Assembly (NCBI GenBank): GCA_947652605.1
Contig: OX393577.1
Coordinates: 47,901,494-47,965,493 of the forward strand
DNA from: Elmis aenea
Taxonomy: Eukaryota; Arthropoda; Insecta; Coleoptera; Elmidae
Reading direction: 5' to 3'
DNA length: 64,000 nt
The notes under the pieces were generated by a model. That model worked only from the letters and a program-made list of their open reading frames with translations. It did no database searches and had not been told where the DNA came from. The translations under genes were made by a program, and so were the position numbers. The stretch's first letter is position 1. The number at the start of each line of letters is the position of its first letter. Below are positions 1-10,870 of this stretch, one piece after another.

Positions 1-23
1 AATGTTATTTCATTTACTTTTAA

Positions 24-314
24 ATGAATAACATTGCAACAAATGCTGATGCATCAGTTACTAAAACACGTAACGCTTCAAAAGGGCCAAGTTATGAGGA
101 TTTCAACTTTAGTAAAAACACATTAACGTTAAAATATTACGGTCATAACTTGGGCCCTACAACGCCAGCATTTGGGTTTCGTCAATCAACAAATGATTTG
201 TTGATAAAGTTGTACATCATAAGTAGAACAAACTACTCGCACAAATATGTGTTTATAGGAAAGAATGACAAAGATGCAACTACAATAAAAAAGGGACAGC
301 AACAGGGAACCTAA
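24..314 (+). CDS. Hypothetical 96-codon ORF or terminal exon
   Basis: An ATG-initiated frame of 96 codons, preceded by an in-frame TAA at 21-23. I do not recognise the product. It is polar and Asn/Thr/Lys-rich, with a central YYGHNLGP stretch and a basic, Gln-rich C-terminus (KKGQQQGT). No signal peptide or membrane segment is apparent. A polyadenylation hexamer AATAAA lies about 65 bases after the stop (379-384), which fits a real 3' end. Against this, nothing upstream is visible, the frame is short, and the surrounding 33 kb is mobile-element debris, so it could be a chance ORF or an element fragment. Confidence 0.25.
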   Translation: MNNIATNADASVTKTRNASKGPSYEDFNFSKNTLTLKYYGHNLGPTTPAFGFRQSTNDLLIKLYIISRTNYSHKYVFIGKNDKDATTIKKGQQQGT

Positions 315-1056
315 AATCTTGAGACGGTCGCACCGATAGTTAAGTTCCAACCCCTGAGAAATGTACAGCCAGTCGAAAAATAAAGGAGTTTGTTGTAAAA
401 ATTGTTGTGTTTTATTTGTTTCTTACTGTGTACTAATTGCTCTAGACCTGTGTACTACGTAAAACAACGTTTGAGGGTCCAACCACATTACAAAGACGAT
501 CACGAGCCATAATTAACAACAATAAATATAAGAGTAATAAGTACTCTTCCACAACAGTGCGGCCCATGTACAGTACGGTCCGTCACAATACATAGACATT
601 TTATAAAACCAAAATGTTAGTTAGGTATACCTATATTATAAAAACAAATAATAGGTAACAAAACGTATTATTTTCTCACAAATAAAAATAAAAACAATAA
701 TAAAAATAATCTTATAAATATACTTTATTTATTGCTATGCGCATTAAAAAAAAACAAAAAAGCTTTAAACAACCTCAATTACTGACCAAATGAATGAGGG
801 TGGGGTTAAAGGTCGGTTAAAGCTTATTTAGTTAATGTATTCATGAGTCATTTGTGGGCGATTTTTGTGTGCGCTTTTTTTGGTTTCAGATTTAATAAAT
901 ATAAGGGTATAGTGAGCATTTTATGTAATGCCCAAAAAGTATTCCGCTTTACATAAAAATGTTGTTAGGTTATTAATATACTGACATATAGTAATAATCA
1001 ATTAGCCACGGAAAATTCTCTTTGATGGTGTTTGAATAGACTTTGTAGTATAAAGC
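315..1056. other. Intergenic, no gene seen
   Basis: AT-rich sequence with homopolymer runs. A possible 3' UTR of the preceding ORF reaches about 410. No coding frame or clear repeat boundary was recognised. Confidence 0.5.
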
Positions 1057-1504
1057 TAAGCGCACATACTGCCGGAGCGGGTCGCATCGCATCGCATCGT
1101 AAAAAATGCGGCAGCGCACACTAGAAGGGTGTCGGGCCGGAGCGCATCGCATCGCATCGCATTAAAATGTGGAGTAATGTTTTCCTTGCATTTTTTGATC
1201 GACATTGCTTGTGACTGCACGTTTGGATAGTTCCTATAGTTCTAATGAAGATTTTTATTTATTTCAACTGCTCTTCGATGGAGAGATAAAACATAATTTA
1301 CATAATTTTTTGACTAATGACACTTGCCACTGAAGTATAGTAGACAAAGAAGGAAGTACGACAATAGAAACATTCCAAGATTTACCCAATTGCCGGTTAT
1401 CATGCTGCACAAGAAGGTATGTACATTCGTGACAAAGAGTTTTTTCATCCCAAACTAAAGTCAAACGCTGTACCATCTGGGCTACGACCAATTGGTGATG
1501 GGTT

Positions 1505-2012
1505 CACTGTGCAATAGGATAACGACTTTAAACACAAATCAAGATTGCGCAGAGGCTATTTAAAAGAAAAAGAGGCAGGAGGTCTCTTGAATAACATGAT
1601 TCGGCCACCACAATGTCCGGATCTGAATCCTAGAGTTTGTATGAGAAGAACTCGATGGAAAAGTCCGCGAAAAACGTTCTTCGTCAAAACATTTGCTTTG
1701 GATCACGTTTTTAGGAAAAAAATGGAGGAGAGTTTTACTAGTCACAATAAAAAAATTAGTTGCTCGCATGGCAAGATTGCTAAGAAATATCATTAGGTAA
1801 ATGTAAACACGGTTTTTTGACGAATATTCAGTAACACAACTAGTTTTTGTATTCTTGCTTAATTTTATGAAATTCCAATTTAAATGTGATAAATTATTAT
1901 AATTTTAATTGTATATTATGTATTTATGTTATTCAGGAAAAATTTCTTTTATATTTAAAGAACATTTTTTGTGTTAAACTTTACTGTTCTCAAACTTTTG
2001 ATCGTAAGTGTA
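1505..2012 (+). pseudogene. Tc1-like transposase C-terminal relic
   Basis: Pieced across frames, the translation reads like the end of a Tc1 transposase: a QDND-like stretch near 1517, then PPQCPDLNP (around 1603-1635), the usual P-Q-S-P-D-L-N-P block containing the second catalytic Asp, then a degenerate Arg/Lys-rich tail ending in KKLVARM. Frameshifts near 1720 break the frame. Downstream, TTCTCAAACTTTTGATCG (about 1987-2004) resembles a Tc1 terminal repeat. The N-terminal DNA-binding half is missing. It is non-functional. Confidence 0.6.
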
Positions 2013-2120
2013 AGTAGTTCTTTATTAATTTCAGAAAAAAGTATGTTACCTATATACATAAATAATTTACAAAATTCCAATGTGTTGCCGACAATAAACA
2101 CGTGCCTGTAATCCGCGAGG

Positions 2121-2256
2121 TATCGCACACTTGGACGGATCGCAACGCATCGCAGCGGGTCGCATCGCGAGCAAATATCCGCCTGCCAGGCGATGCGACG
2201 ATGCGATGCGATGCGACCCGCTGCGATGCGATGCGATCCGTCTATAGTGTGCGATA
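2121..2256. repeat. Small palindromic MITE, GCATC-rich
   Basis: TATCGCACAC at 2121 is matched inverted by GTGTGCGATA ending at 2256. The arms share inverted GGATCGCA, GCAGCGGGTCGCATCGC and related blocks and meet near 2190. It shares motifs with the ends of the surrounding 1057-2340 element, so it is likely a related family nested in it. Confidence 0.6.
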
Positions 2257-2340
2257 GATCATATAAAATGCATGAAAACGATCCATGCGGATTTTTGCGA
2301 TGCGATCCGGCCCGCTGCGACCCGTCCTAATGTGCGCTTA

Positions 2341-3370
2341 CCTTAAATATGTTCTGATTTTGGTTTTTTCAACAATAAAATTCATTTGAGGATTAATGAT
2401 AAGATTTTATTTTAAAAACCAAATAGTCACGATAGAATGTAAAAGTGTTCCGTAAATATGCCGAATCTGTTACTAAAAATGTTTAGGATAAGCTGCTCTA
2501 GATCACTGTTTCGCAATCTTTACGATAGCTGATCGTTCATCGGATTATACAGAGCCTTGCTGGAACAACCCTAACGAATACGAGTCCCAGAAAGATATTG
2601 AAAAATGCGACGCTAAAAAACAGTTCATATTTATTTTCAGAAATAATTAATGCAGTTTACGAAATAGTAAATATGTAATAATAATTCTCTAAAATGTTAT
2701 GAAACTTTGTGTACTGGGGTTATTATAATTCGTCCTTACATAACTTCTAATGACCTCTAACATGCCTGTAATACTTGCTAACTGTATATTACAAGCTATT
2801 ACTCCTAAACTAACTTGCCTGTAATTTAATCTGCAGAACTTTGCAAAACGTGACAAGTTGGTGCATACAACGTGTTATATGTGGTCACAATGCATGGGAA
2901 TCGTGGGATTGTATATGTTCAGAATGCCCGAGAGTGGAAACACATTTATCACAGGCGCAACATATCCCATAACACCTACCGCCGAATAAACATCATTTGT
3001 TGTGAGCCAACGTTACAGAAAATAACTGATGAACGGGTTCAGTTTTTTATAAACGCATCCAAGCCAATACAAACAAGATCGTGTGACCCGTGACGGCAGG
3101 GACGACTAGGGCTTACGACACGGAAATTTGCGTTTCTGATTTTAGAGGAAAATATATATGTAGCGTTCTTCGATGTGGGATACTACACGAAAGTTTTTAA
3201 CTAATAATTTTAATCACTAACTGTCTTTCGAGTTTTGGCAGGTACTTGCTTAAAACACAGAAACTTCCTCTGATTCATTAAATGAAAAACCTCCTTAAAT
3301 TTACTAGTGGATTAGTGTATTTTTTTTTTTAAATATTTAGTAATCTTAATTAAATATACAAAAAAATAAT
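2341..3370. other. Intergenic, no gene seen
   Basis: AT-rich sequence. A 73-codon frame at 2872-3093 has no recognisable domain and is not supported as a gene. No repeat boundary was identified. Confidence 0.4.
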
Positions 3371-4030
3371 CATCACCTGTCAAATTTTCGTTTTCAATCA
3401 ATCACTCATCTCAAATCTTCTAGAGACTACCAATAGAAGCATTATTACACGGTTATAGTTTTACATTCCCCGTCGGATGTTGGTCCCCCTGTCAAATTTG
3501 CGTTTTCGACCAATAACAAACTGATTTCCTAGAAACGACCAATAAACATAATCATACACTGATAATATCCTTTTCGCAATTAACAGATTTTCGCGCGTTT
3601 GTTGGTCGTTTCTAAGAAATCTGAGTTTGTGATTGACTGAAAACATAAATTTGGGGAGGAAATTAAATATTTTGGTCTTAATAATTTTTTGACGAATTTC
3701 GGCGACCAGTAACTTTACTGTAATATAGATTGAACCACACCCCTGAAGCACCACTCTGACAGTACTTGTAAAATTTGACATAACATACATATAATTTGAC
3801 AGGTAGGTTAGACGAAGGAAATTTTCTGACAAAATATAACTCGTGCATTGCAAATAATCTATAATTTTTGACAAATCTTCACTCATGCAAGTTGCATCAG
3901 AAAAAATCACTCGTGCACTTCGTGCACTCGTGTTTTTTTTCAGTTCAACTTGCATTCGATCATATTTACCAAAAATTATCGACCATTTTCAATGCACTTG
4001 TTATATTACTACTGATAATTTACTTTCCGC
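3371..4030 (+). repeat. Interspersed repeat family R1, copy 1
   Basis: About 660 bases, closely repeated in inverted orientation at 5345-6022 and in direct orientation at about 10100-10870. Landmarks in order: CACCTGTCAAATTT, a pair of inverted GACCAATAA / TTGGTCGTTTC segments, CCACACCCCTGA, GGAAATTTTCTGACA, and a direct repeat of CGTGCACT (about 3910-3930). Short ORFs appear in different frames in each copy, so coding potential is unlikely. Confidence 0.75.
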
Positions 4031-5344
4031 CACTTACTACTGGGATCTCATGTATTTTAAAAACGTGAACTAATTGGATAAGGTATCAGACGTTTACTTT
4101 ATTTTGAACCAGCATCAACTTTGTTGCCTTATCTCTTTATCATTAAGTTTGATTTTTCTTATGACGTTTTAGTATAGTACATTTGTGCTAAAAGATAATG
4201 TACAAACAACAGTTTACAGTGATACAATGTTTAAAATTTTAACAAATAATCGCAAAATCCGTCATTTACTTTTATAGATGAATAATTTTTTTAAGTTGTT
4301 AAATAATTGCTGAACTCATCAGGAGAGAGGAGACTATTTAACTTTTCATAAACTTACAAAACTGTGTCACAGTTTTGATAGTATTTGAACCAAAAGCGTT
4401 TTTTTGTGAATTTTATAGATTTATTGTAAACCATCAGCATGTTACTAGCCTCTAACAAATATGGAAAAGAATATGTAATCAATATATTTATCACTAACAG
4501 TGTTGTACACAGTATTTCGTAGAAAATAATGGACGAAACCGATCAAAATTTGTTACGACCCCACAGAGACGCAGCGAAGTTGTGTGGCTCCCGGGAACAA
4601 CTTGTGTATTCGCGCTCTACTCCAAGTGTTTGGAAAAATTACAAACCAAAATGCTTCGTAGGATTTTCCATTTTTATGGTTATATAATCATCGTCATTTT
4701 CTTCGTGGTAGAGGGTTATTAGCCTATTCCGACTTAATTCCATAGGTTCCTGCGTCTTCCCGGGTTCTATGTCCCTCATAATCTATCCAGCCCAATTTCT
4801 GCAGGCTTTTTCTTTAATTCTCGGCAGATGTTTCGTCCATCTCCTTCGATGATCTTTTATACGATCATTGTGGACCAAATTTCCAGCTCATTTCTTGTAT
4901 CATTTCTTATATAATGTAATTTTGTACATCCTTTGACCGATCTGAAAAACTTCCTCTAATATAGTTGATCATATACAAAACATACCACAGGAAAAAAAGA
5001 TTTTGTTTGTGACAGAATAGTTTGTATGTATATAAATTTATAAATGGATGGTCGGTACAACTGACGAGAACTTTTAAATCCAAAGAGACAGCATTTTACA
5101 TAGATAGGGATGTACATATTAAATCATAGTAGGTACAGTAGTACAATTTAGTTCAATAAAATTATTATCTGCAAGATTACCAAAATTACGCTTTAAAAAA
5201 TACGTAAATGCGTATTTAAAATCTTACATTGTGTTGTTTTTAACTTGTTTTTGTCATTTTTGTTAATAGATACAGTCTATCTTGCATTTTTTTTTAAATT
5301 TATTTTCACTCACAAAAGTTTTCTTGAACGACTGTAGGTACTTA
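4031..5344. other. Spacer between inverted R1 copies
   Basis: Roughly 1.3 kb separating two inverted R1 copies. No gene. The segment 4690-4900, read on the minus strand, vaguely resembles a decayed non-LTR retrotransposon 3' end, but frames are too broken to assign. Confidence 0.35.
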
Positions 5345-6022
5345 TCGTAATAATTACGCTAAATGCAATTATCTGTAGTAATACAACAAGTGCCTTGAAA
5401 ATTATCGATAATTTTTGGTAGATATGCCCGAATGCAAGTTGAGCTGAAAAAATCACTCGTGCACTTCGTGCACTCGTGTTTTTTTCTGATTCAACTGGCA
5501 TGAGTGAAGATTTGTCAAAAATTATAGATTATTTGCAATGCACGAGTTATATTTTGTCAGAAAATTTCCTTCACCTAACCTACCTGTCGAATTAAATGTA
5601 CGTTATGTCAAATTTGACAAGTACTGTCAGAGTGGTGTGTCAGGGGTGTGGTTTAATCTATATTAAAGTAACGTTATTGGTCGCCGACATCTGTCAAAAA
5701 ATTATCAAGACCAAAATACCTTATTCCCTCTCCAAATTTATATTTTCCACCAATCAAAAACTCAGATTTCTTAGAAACGACCAATAAACGCATGAAAATC
5801 TGTTAATTGCGAAAAGTAAATTATCAGTGTATGATTATATTTATTGGTCGTTTCTAGGAAATCTGAGTTTGTTATTGGTCGAAAACGCAAATTTGACAGG
5901 GGGATCAACATCTGACAGGGGAATGTAAAATTATTACCGTGTAATATTGCTCCTATTGGTAATATCTAGAAGATTTAAGATTAGTGATTGGTTAAAAACG
6001 CAAATTTGACAGGTGAAGGAAA
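5345..6022 (-). repeat. Interspersed repeat family R1, copy 2 (inverted)
   Basis: Reverse-complement counterpart of 3371-4030, with the CGTGCACT direct repeat and the CCACAC / GACAGTACTTG landmarks in reverse order. Together with copy 1 it forms an inverted repeat with a spacer of about 1.3 kb. A partial tandem extension follows at 6013-6215. Confidence 0.75.
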
Positions 6023-6215
6023 TTTTCAGTGTATGATTATGTTTATTGCCCGTTTCTACAAAATCTGAGTTTATTATTGGTCGAAAACGCAAATTTGACA
6101 GGAGGATCAACATCTGACAGTAGACGGTAGACTTATTACCGTGTAATAATGCTCCTATTGTTAGTCTCTAGAAGATTTAAGATTAGTGATTGGTTGAAAA
6201 CGCAAATTATCTATA
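6013..6215 (-). repeat. Partial tandem R1 duplication
   Basis: Repeats the end of copy 2: GAAAACGCAAATTTGACAGG, ATCAACATCTGACAG, ATTACCGTGTAATA, and AGATTTAAGATTAGTGATTGG recur within 200 bases of their first occurrence. Confidence 0.6.
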
Positions 6216-6690
6216 TAACATAAATAGTCACAATATTTGAGGAATCTCAAAATGTCTGGTTTTATTCACATTCGGTCATTTAAGAAATTCTATAGATGCC
6301 AAAATCATTCGCAGTATTATGAATTTTAGCAACTTTTCTATTTTTCGGATAAAATCCTTAAAAAATGTGGCTTCCTGCAGTGCCTCCTCACACCGCAACC
6401 CCGCAATCGACCCCCTTTGCCCCTCCCTGGGTACGCCACTGTGACATTTGAATAATTAAAACAGAATTTTTAGTGATTAATTTAATTCCTACGTATAATT
6501 TTAGAACGCAGTAACAATCTTTTAATGATATTACCAACGGTGCTGCATCTGTAGTATAAAATTATTAATGAAAACGATATATTCATATTGTCTTTTTAAA
6601 GTTTTTATACAAATGACTTGTAACCAAAGACCCTGTAAGAAAGTATTAATTAATTTATACTTTCATATTTTCAAAGGGCTTATGAACGAT
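6216..6690. other. Intergenic with a solitary hAT-like end
   Basis: No gene. GGGTACGCCACTG near 6429-6441 matches the terminus of the hAT-type MITE at 47434-47771 (inverted), but no partner end or duplication was found nearby. Confidence 0.35.
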
Positions 6691-6694
6691 TAAA

Positions 6695-7115
6695 ATTAAA
6701 TTAAAAAATCAAAAATTCTTTGTAACTTGCGTATTATTGAAAATAAATACATCAACCCTCATGCATTTTGAAAGGGAAAAAAATAAGAAATTTAAATAGG
6801 TCATAGTCAACTATAGCTTCTATTTAAAAAAAGATGAGTTTGTGTCATAACTTTTGTACGGCGAGCGCATTTTTTTTTTATATTACAGTCAAAATCTACA
6901 TAAAAATATCTAAAAATAATCTTAAAGATGAGAAACAAAAATTAGGCTGTGAAAACAAAAAAAAAAACAAGATCAACCGGAGACGATAGAATATTTTTGA
7001 AAACGGTTTTGTCCCAAAAAACTGCACATTTTTGTCAATTTAACCGTTTTTCTATCTTGACTATTAAGCGAGATAGCCATGTAGTCCCATCGATTTTGGA
7101 CCACCCGGCACGTAG
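6695..7115. repeat. Half copy of the 61555-62186 palindromic element
   Basis: Runs parallel to the right half of 61555-62186: TAGGCTGTGAAAAC, AAAACTGCACATTTTTG, CTATCTTGACTATTAAGCGA and a terminal TTTTGGACCACCC. The left half is not present here, so it is a truncated copy. Confidence 0.6.
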
Positions 7116-8802
7116 TATATTTTTCATCAAATAAAAATAATACACGTACTTATGGAATCTGGCTTAGTCTTCGTTCAACTTACAATGTTACGATTTTTCT
7201 ATTTATTAAACTGATAATAAAAGCTTCAGATTTTCAGGATGTAATAATATGAGTTATTGCCGGAGCTATAAAAAAACTTGATGAGCAGAGGTACAGGTAC
7301 ATGATATAAGTCCGCGCACTATTGCGGCTACATTTGCCAAGTTGTTGGTTGGGAAATTCATCGTTGGATACGTGTTTAAGCTTGATTACCTAGAAAACGC
7401 CAACAATGTTGCTGTAGATACATTTTAAACAATTTAATGTCATATTTCGCGCCTGCATATTCTGATACTGCACGTTTTCTCGGCTTTATCTCGCTGATTA
7501 CTTTATAATGAGTTTTCATTTACCTTAAAAAAAAAAAAAAAATTGGCGATAATGTTTTAAATGATGTGTGTAAACATATTTTTGCTTTTGTAACGTTCTG
7601 AAAATCGCGATTAAATAAATTTTGTGTAGCATTAACGGTCGTTTAAACCCGAGGTTCGTTTTATTGGATTAAATGCGATGAAATATGTTGGTATTCTCAA
7701 TTCAACAGATAAACACATTCAATGAATTCCATAAACATTCCGTTAATAGAATTCTAGCACTGTTATTTAAAATTTAAACAACTGAAACGTTTAAAACATG
7801 TGAAAAATGTAAAAATTTTACAAACGAACACAACTGCTAAGCCAAGCATGTACTTCGCATGTACGTGTAAGTAATGTTAAAGAAACAATGATTTCAGAAT
7901 AAGAATGGAGAGAAAAGCATGTTGGAGGGTAATTTTATTAAAAATTCCTCTGAATATCAACATTTTAACGTCCTTCATAAAAGCATATCACTGTATAAAA
8001 TAAATTTTAAAAGTTTTAAGATATAAAAACCTAGCTTATGGTGAAATTTTGATTTCGCGATATTCGATTTTATGTTTTTCTTCATTTTACGTTGTTGTTT
8101 GTCCCGGGAAATGGTATATAAAAGTAACGTTACAATATAACGATATTACTTTTCTGCAGCTTTCTGTTTTCCTGAAATTTACATCCCAAAAGTTCAATAA
8201 AAATATTTGGCGCCCGATTTTATTATCTCAAGACATTTACATTAAAATAATTAATCTGCCAAATTGTTATTTTCAAATCACATAAGCTCGATCTTATTTT
8301 ATAAGCACATTTTAAGTTTTAATTAAAGTATACCAATAACAAATTGAGTGTACATTATTGTAATTATCTCTTAAAGATACGTAAGGTCTTTAAAAGGAGT
8401 AGGTTTGGTTGTCGATCTGTTTTGAAGTTTACCAAAGAAAAGGTATAAAATATTTGGAAAATAGATAATTTAGTTAGATAATTAATCAAAAATAATAATG
8501 AATTAAAATAAAAGTATTTTATTGCGGGCCATAAAAAGAATAAAACGTTAGGATTGTAGCATTTTTGCAACAACATTTTAATACCATATTAAACAATTCT
8601 TGTAAATTCAATGTGCAATATAAACGTCTCGGACTTTATTTTTACCTTAATATAGTAACATTTAAACATTTTCAGTTGTTATGAATACGAGCTATAAATA
8701 AAAGAAATTCGCCAGTTCACTTTTTTTATCATTTAAAATGTGTACAATAAACTGTACCAGCACAAACATTATGTATATTAACTTCCTTATAAAACTACTA
8801 TA
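7116..8802. other. Intergenic, no gene seen
   Basis: AT-rich. Short ORFs at 8049-8285 and 8364-8576 show no domain and no homology that I recognise. Confidence 0.45.
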
Positions 8803-9958
8803 CAGGGTGGACCAAATTCGAATGTTTTACGTGGTATCTCGGTTACCGTAATAGTTAGCGAAAATCTGATGTCAGTCTCTTTGGCTATTTTTGTGAGGAA
8901 AGAACGCCTATGCAATCAGATTTTTTATATCGCTTTCCATTTTGGCACGACAAACGAAAAATGAAATTTCATCATTTTTGAAAATTTACTGTTACCTATT
9001 TATTTATTAAAATAGAACAAAATGTTATAAAGGTTTCTTATAAAGATTTTTATGCTTAATTTAAAAACAAAATTAAATTATTTTTAGGGACCTTAACTCT
9101 CAAGATATGAAGTACACTTATATTTTTTTAAATAGAAACACTAGATAGCGATGACTTTATATGAAAGAGAACTTTTTTTAGCTTCTCAAAAATATATAGT
9201 TTTATATATTTGTTGCAAAAAATAACCGAGATAAGGCTGATTTTGTAAAAATTTACTTAGCCTATCATAGTTTGCCATGATTTCGGAAACAAGTGATGTT
9301 TGCAATTATTAAACAACTAAACGTCATATCCAATTAAATTTTCCAACTTTCCGTGTATTCTTTTGTATTTTATAGAAAACTGTTTTTGTGGTATTGTGAA
9401 CATGGCAAAATTTAAACATTTTAAAAGTTGAATAAGTTAGAATATTACATTGTAATATTGTAATTGATAAAAACGTAGCGGCTGCAGCAGAATTTACTGG
9501 GAAACGATGATTAGTTCTTTAATAATTGCAAATATCACTTGCTTACAAAATCATGGCACACTTTGATAAAGAAATTTTTACAAAATATATAAAACTATTT
9601 ACTTCATAAAAATCTAAAAAGTTATCTTTCATATAAAGTTATTGTCAACTAGGGTTTCTATTTAAAAAAAGTGTAAGTTTACTTTATATCTCGAAAGTCG
9701 AGGTCGTTAAAAATAATTTTTTTTTTTTTTAAGTTAAGCATAAAAATCTGTATAAGAAACCTTTATAACATTTTGTTCTATTTTAATAAATAAAAAAGGT
9801 ATAGTATATTGTAGTGCCAAAATGGAAAACGATATAAAATATCTGATCACATAGCAGTTCTTTTCTCAAAAATGTAGCCCAAGAGACCGATATCAGATTT
9901 CGCTAATTATTACGGTGACCGAGATGCCCCGTAAAACATTCGAATTTGGTCCATACTG
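8803..9958. mobile_element. Long palindromic element, CAGGGTGGACC ends
   Basis: Begins CAGGGTGGACCAAATTCGAA and ends with the near-perfect inverse TTCGAATTTGGTCCATACTG. The arms stay recognisably complementary for over 500 bases (GTATCTCGGTTACCGTAAT against ATTACGGTGACCGAGAT; TATCGCTTTCCATTTTGGCA against its inverse near 9820) and meet near 9390. TA precedes the left end. No transposase is visible. The same family occurs at 50525-51712. Confidence 0.75.
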
Positions 9959-10084
9959 CACAATTTAATTAATCTTGAACGTGTAAACTAAAAAACTAAA
10001 CAAATACAATGCGTACAAAATTATACTAAACACAATTTTGGTGATTTTTTGCTTTTAAAGTCCAGTGATGAATTTGAACAAATC

Positions 10085-10870
10085 GGATCAAAATTACACT
10101 GAAAATTCCCTTCACCTGTCAAATTTGCGTTTTCAACCAATCACTAATCTTAAATCTTTTAGAGACTATCAGTAGGAGCAATATTACACGGTAATAATTT
10201 TACATTCCTCTGCCAGGAGTTGATCCTTCTGTCAAATTTGCGTTTTCGACCAATAACAAACTCAGATTTCCTTTAAACGGCCAATAAACATAATCATACA
10301 CTGATAATTTACTTTTCGCAATTAACAGATTTTCATGCGTTTATTGGTCGTTTCTAAGAAATCTGAGTTTTTGATTGGTGGAAAATATAAATTTGGAGAG
10401 GGAATAAGGTATTTTGGTCTTGATAATTTTTTGACAGATGTCGGCGACCAATAACGTTACTTTAATATAGATTAAACCACACCCCTGACACACCACTCTG
10501 ACAGTACTTGTAAAATTTGACATAACAGATTATGTATGTACCTAAATACTATTTGGTTCATTAATTTATAATAAAATATAATTCTTGAATTAAAAATTAG
10601 TTATAAATGATCTATTAATAATAATAATAATCGCAGTAAGTAGTAGGTATACTTTAATTTATCTAAATTAAACATTTTAATTTGACAGATAGGTTAGGTG
10701 AAGGAAATTTTCTGACAAAATATAACTCGTGCATTGCAAATAATCTATAGTTTTTGACAAATCTTCACTCATGCAAGTTGCAGCAGAAAAGTTGCATTCG
10801 GGCATATTTACCAAAAATTATCGATAATTTTCAATGCACTTGTTATATTACTACTGATAACAAACAAACC
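10085..10870 (+). repeat. Interspersed repeat family R1, copy 3
   Basis: Same orientation as copy 1, starting around CCTTCACCTGTCAAATTTG and ending around ATTACTACTGATAA. It differs in two ways: about 155 bases (approximately 10526-10680) interrupt it between GACATAACA and TTTGACAGATAGG, and the CGTGCACT block seen in copies 1 and 2 is missing near 10790. Confidence 0.7.

Larger units (their letters stand above)
1057..2340. mobile_element. DNA-transposon-like element with GCATC-rich ends
   Basis: The left end TAAGCGCACAT (from 1057) is repeated inverted at the right end, ATGTGCGCTTA (to 2340). Both ends continue into CCGG/GGGTCGCA and multiple GCATC units. Short GCATC tandem runs occur at 1088-1099 and 1146-1160. 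The interior holds a Tc1 transposase relic and, near the right end, a second small palindrome. No unambiguous target-site duplication could be read. Boundaries rest on the inverted ends only; superfamily is not assigned (a PIF/Harbinger-like MITE is one possibility). Confidence 0.55.

Noticed and set aside
1080..1160. CRISPR-like array of GCATC units
   Set aside because: Units are tandem without unique spacers and lie at transposon-like ends in a eukaryotic genome.
1545..1796. 83-codon plus-strand frame as a host gene
   Set aside because: The translation contains a degraded Tc1 PPQCPDLNP block and sits next to a Tc1-like terminal sequence; it is a transposase relic.
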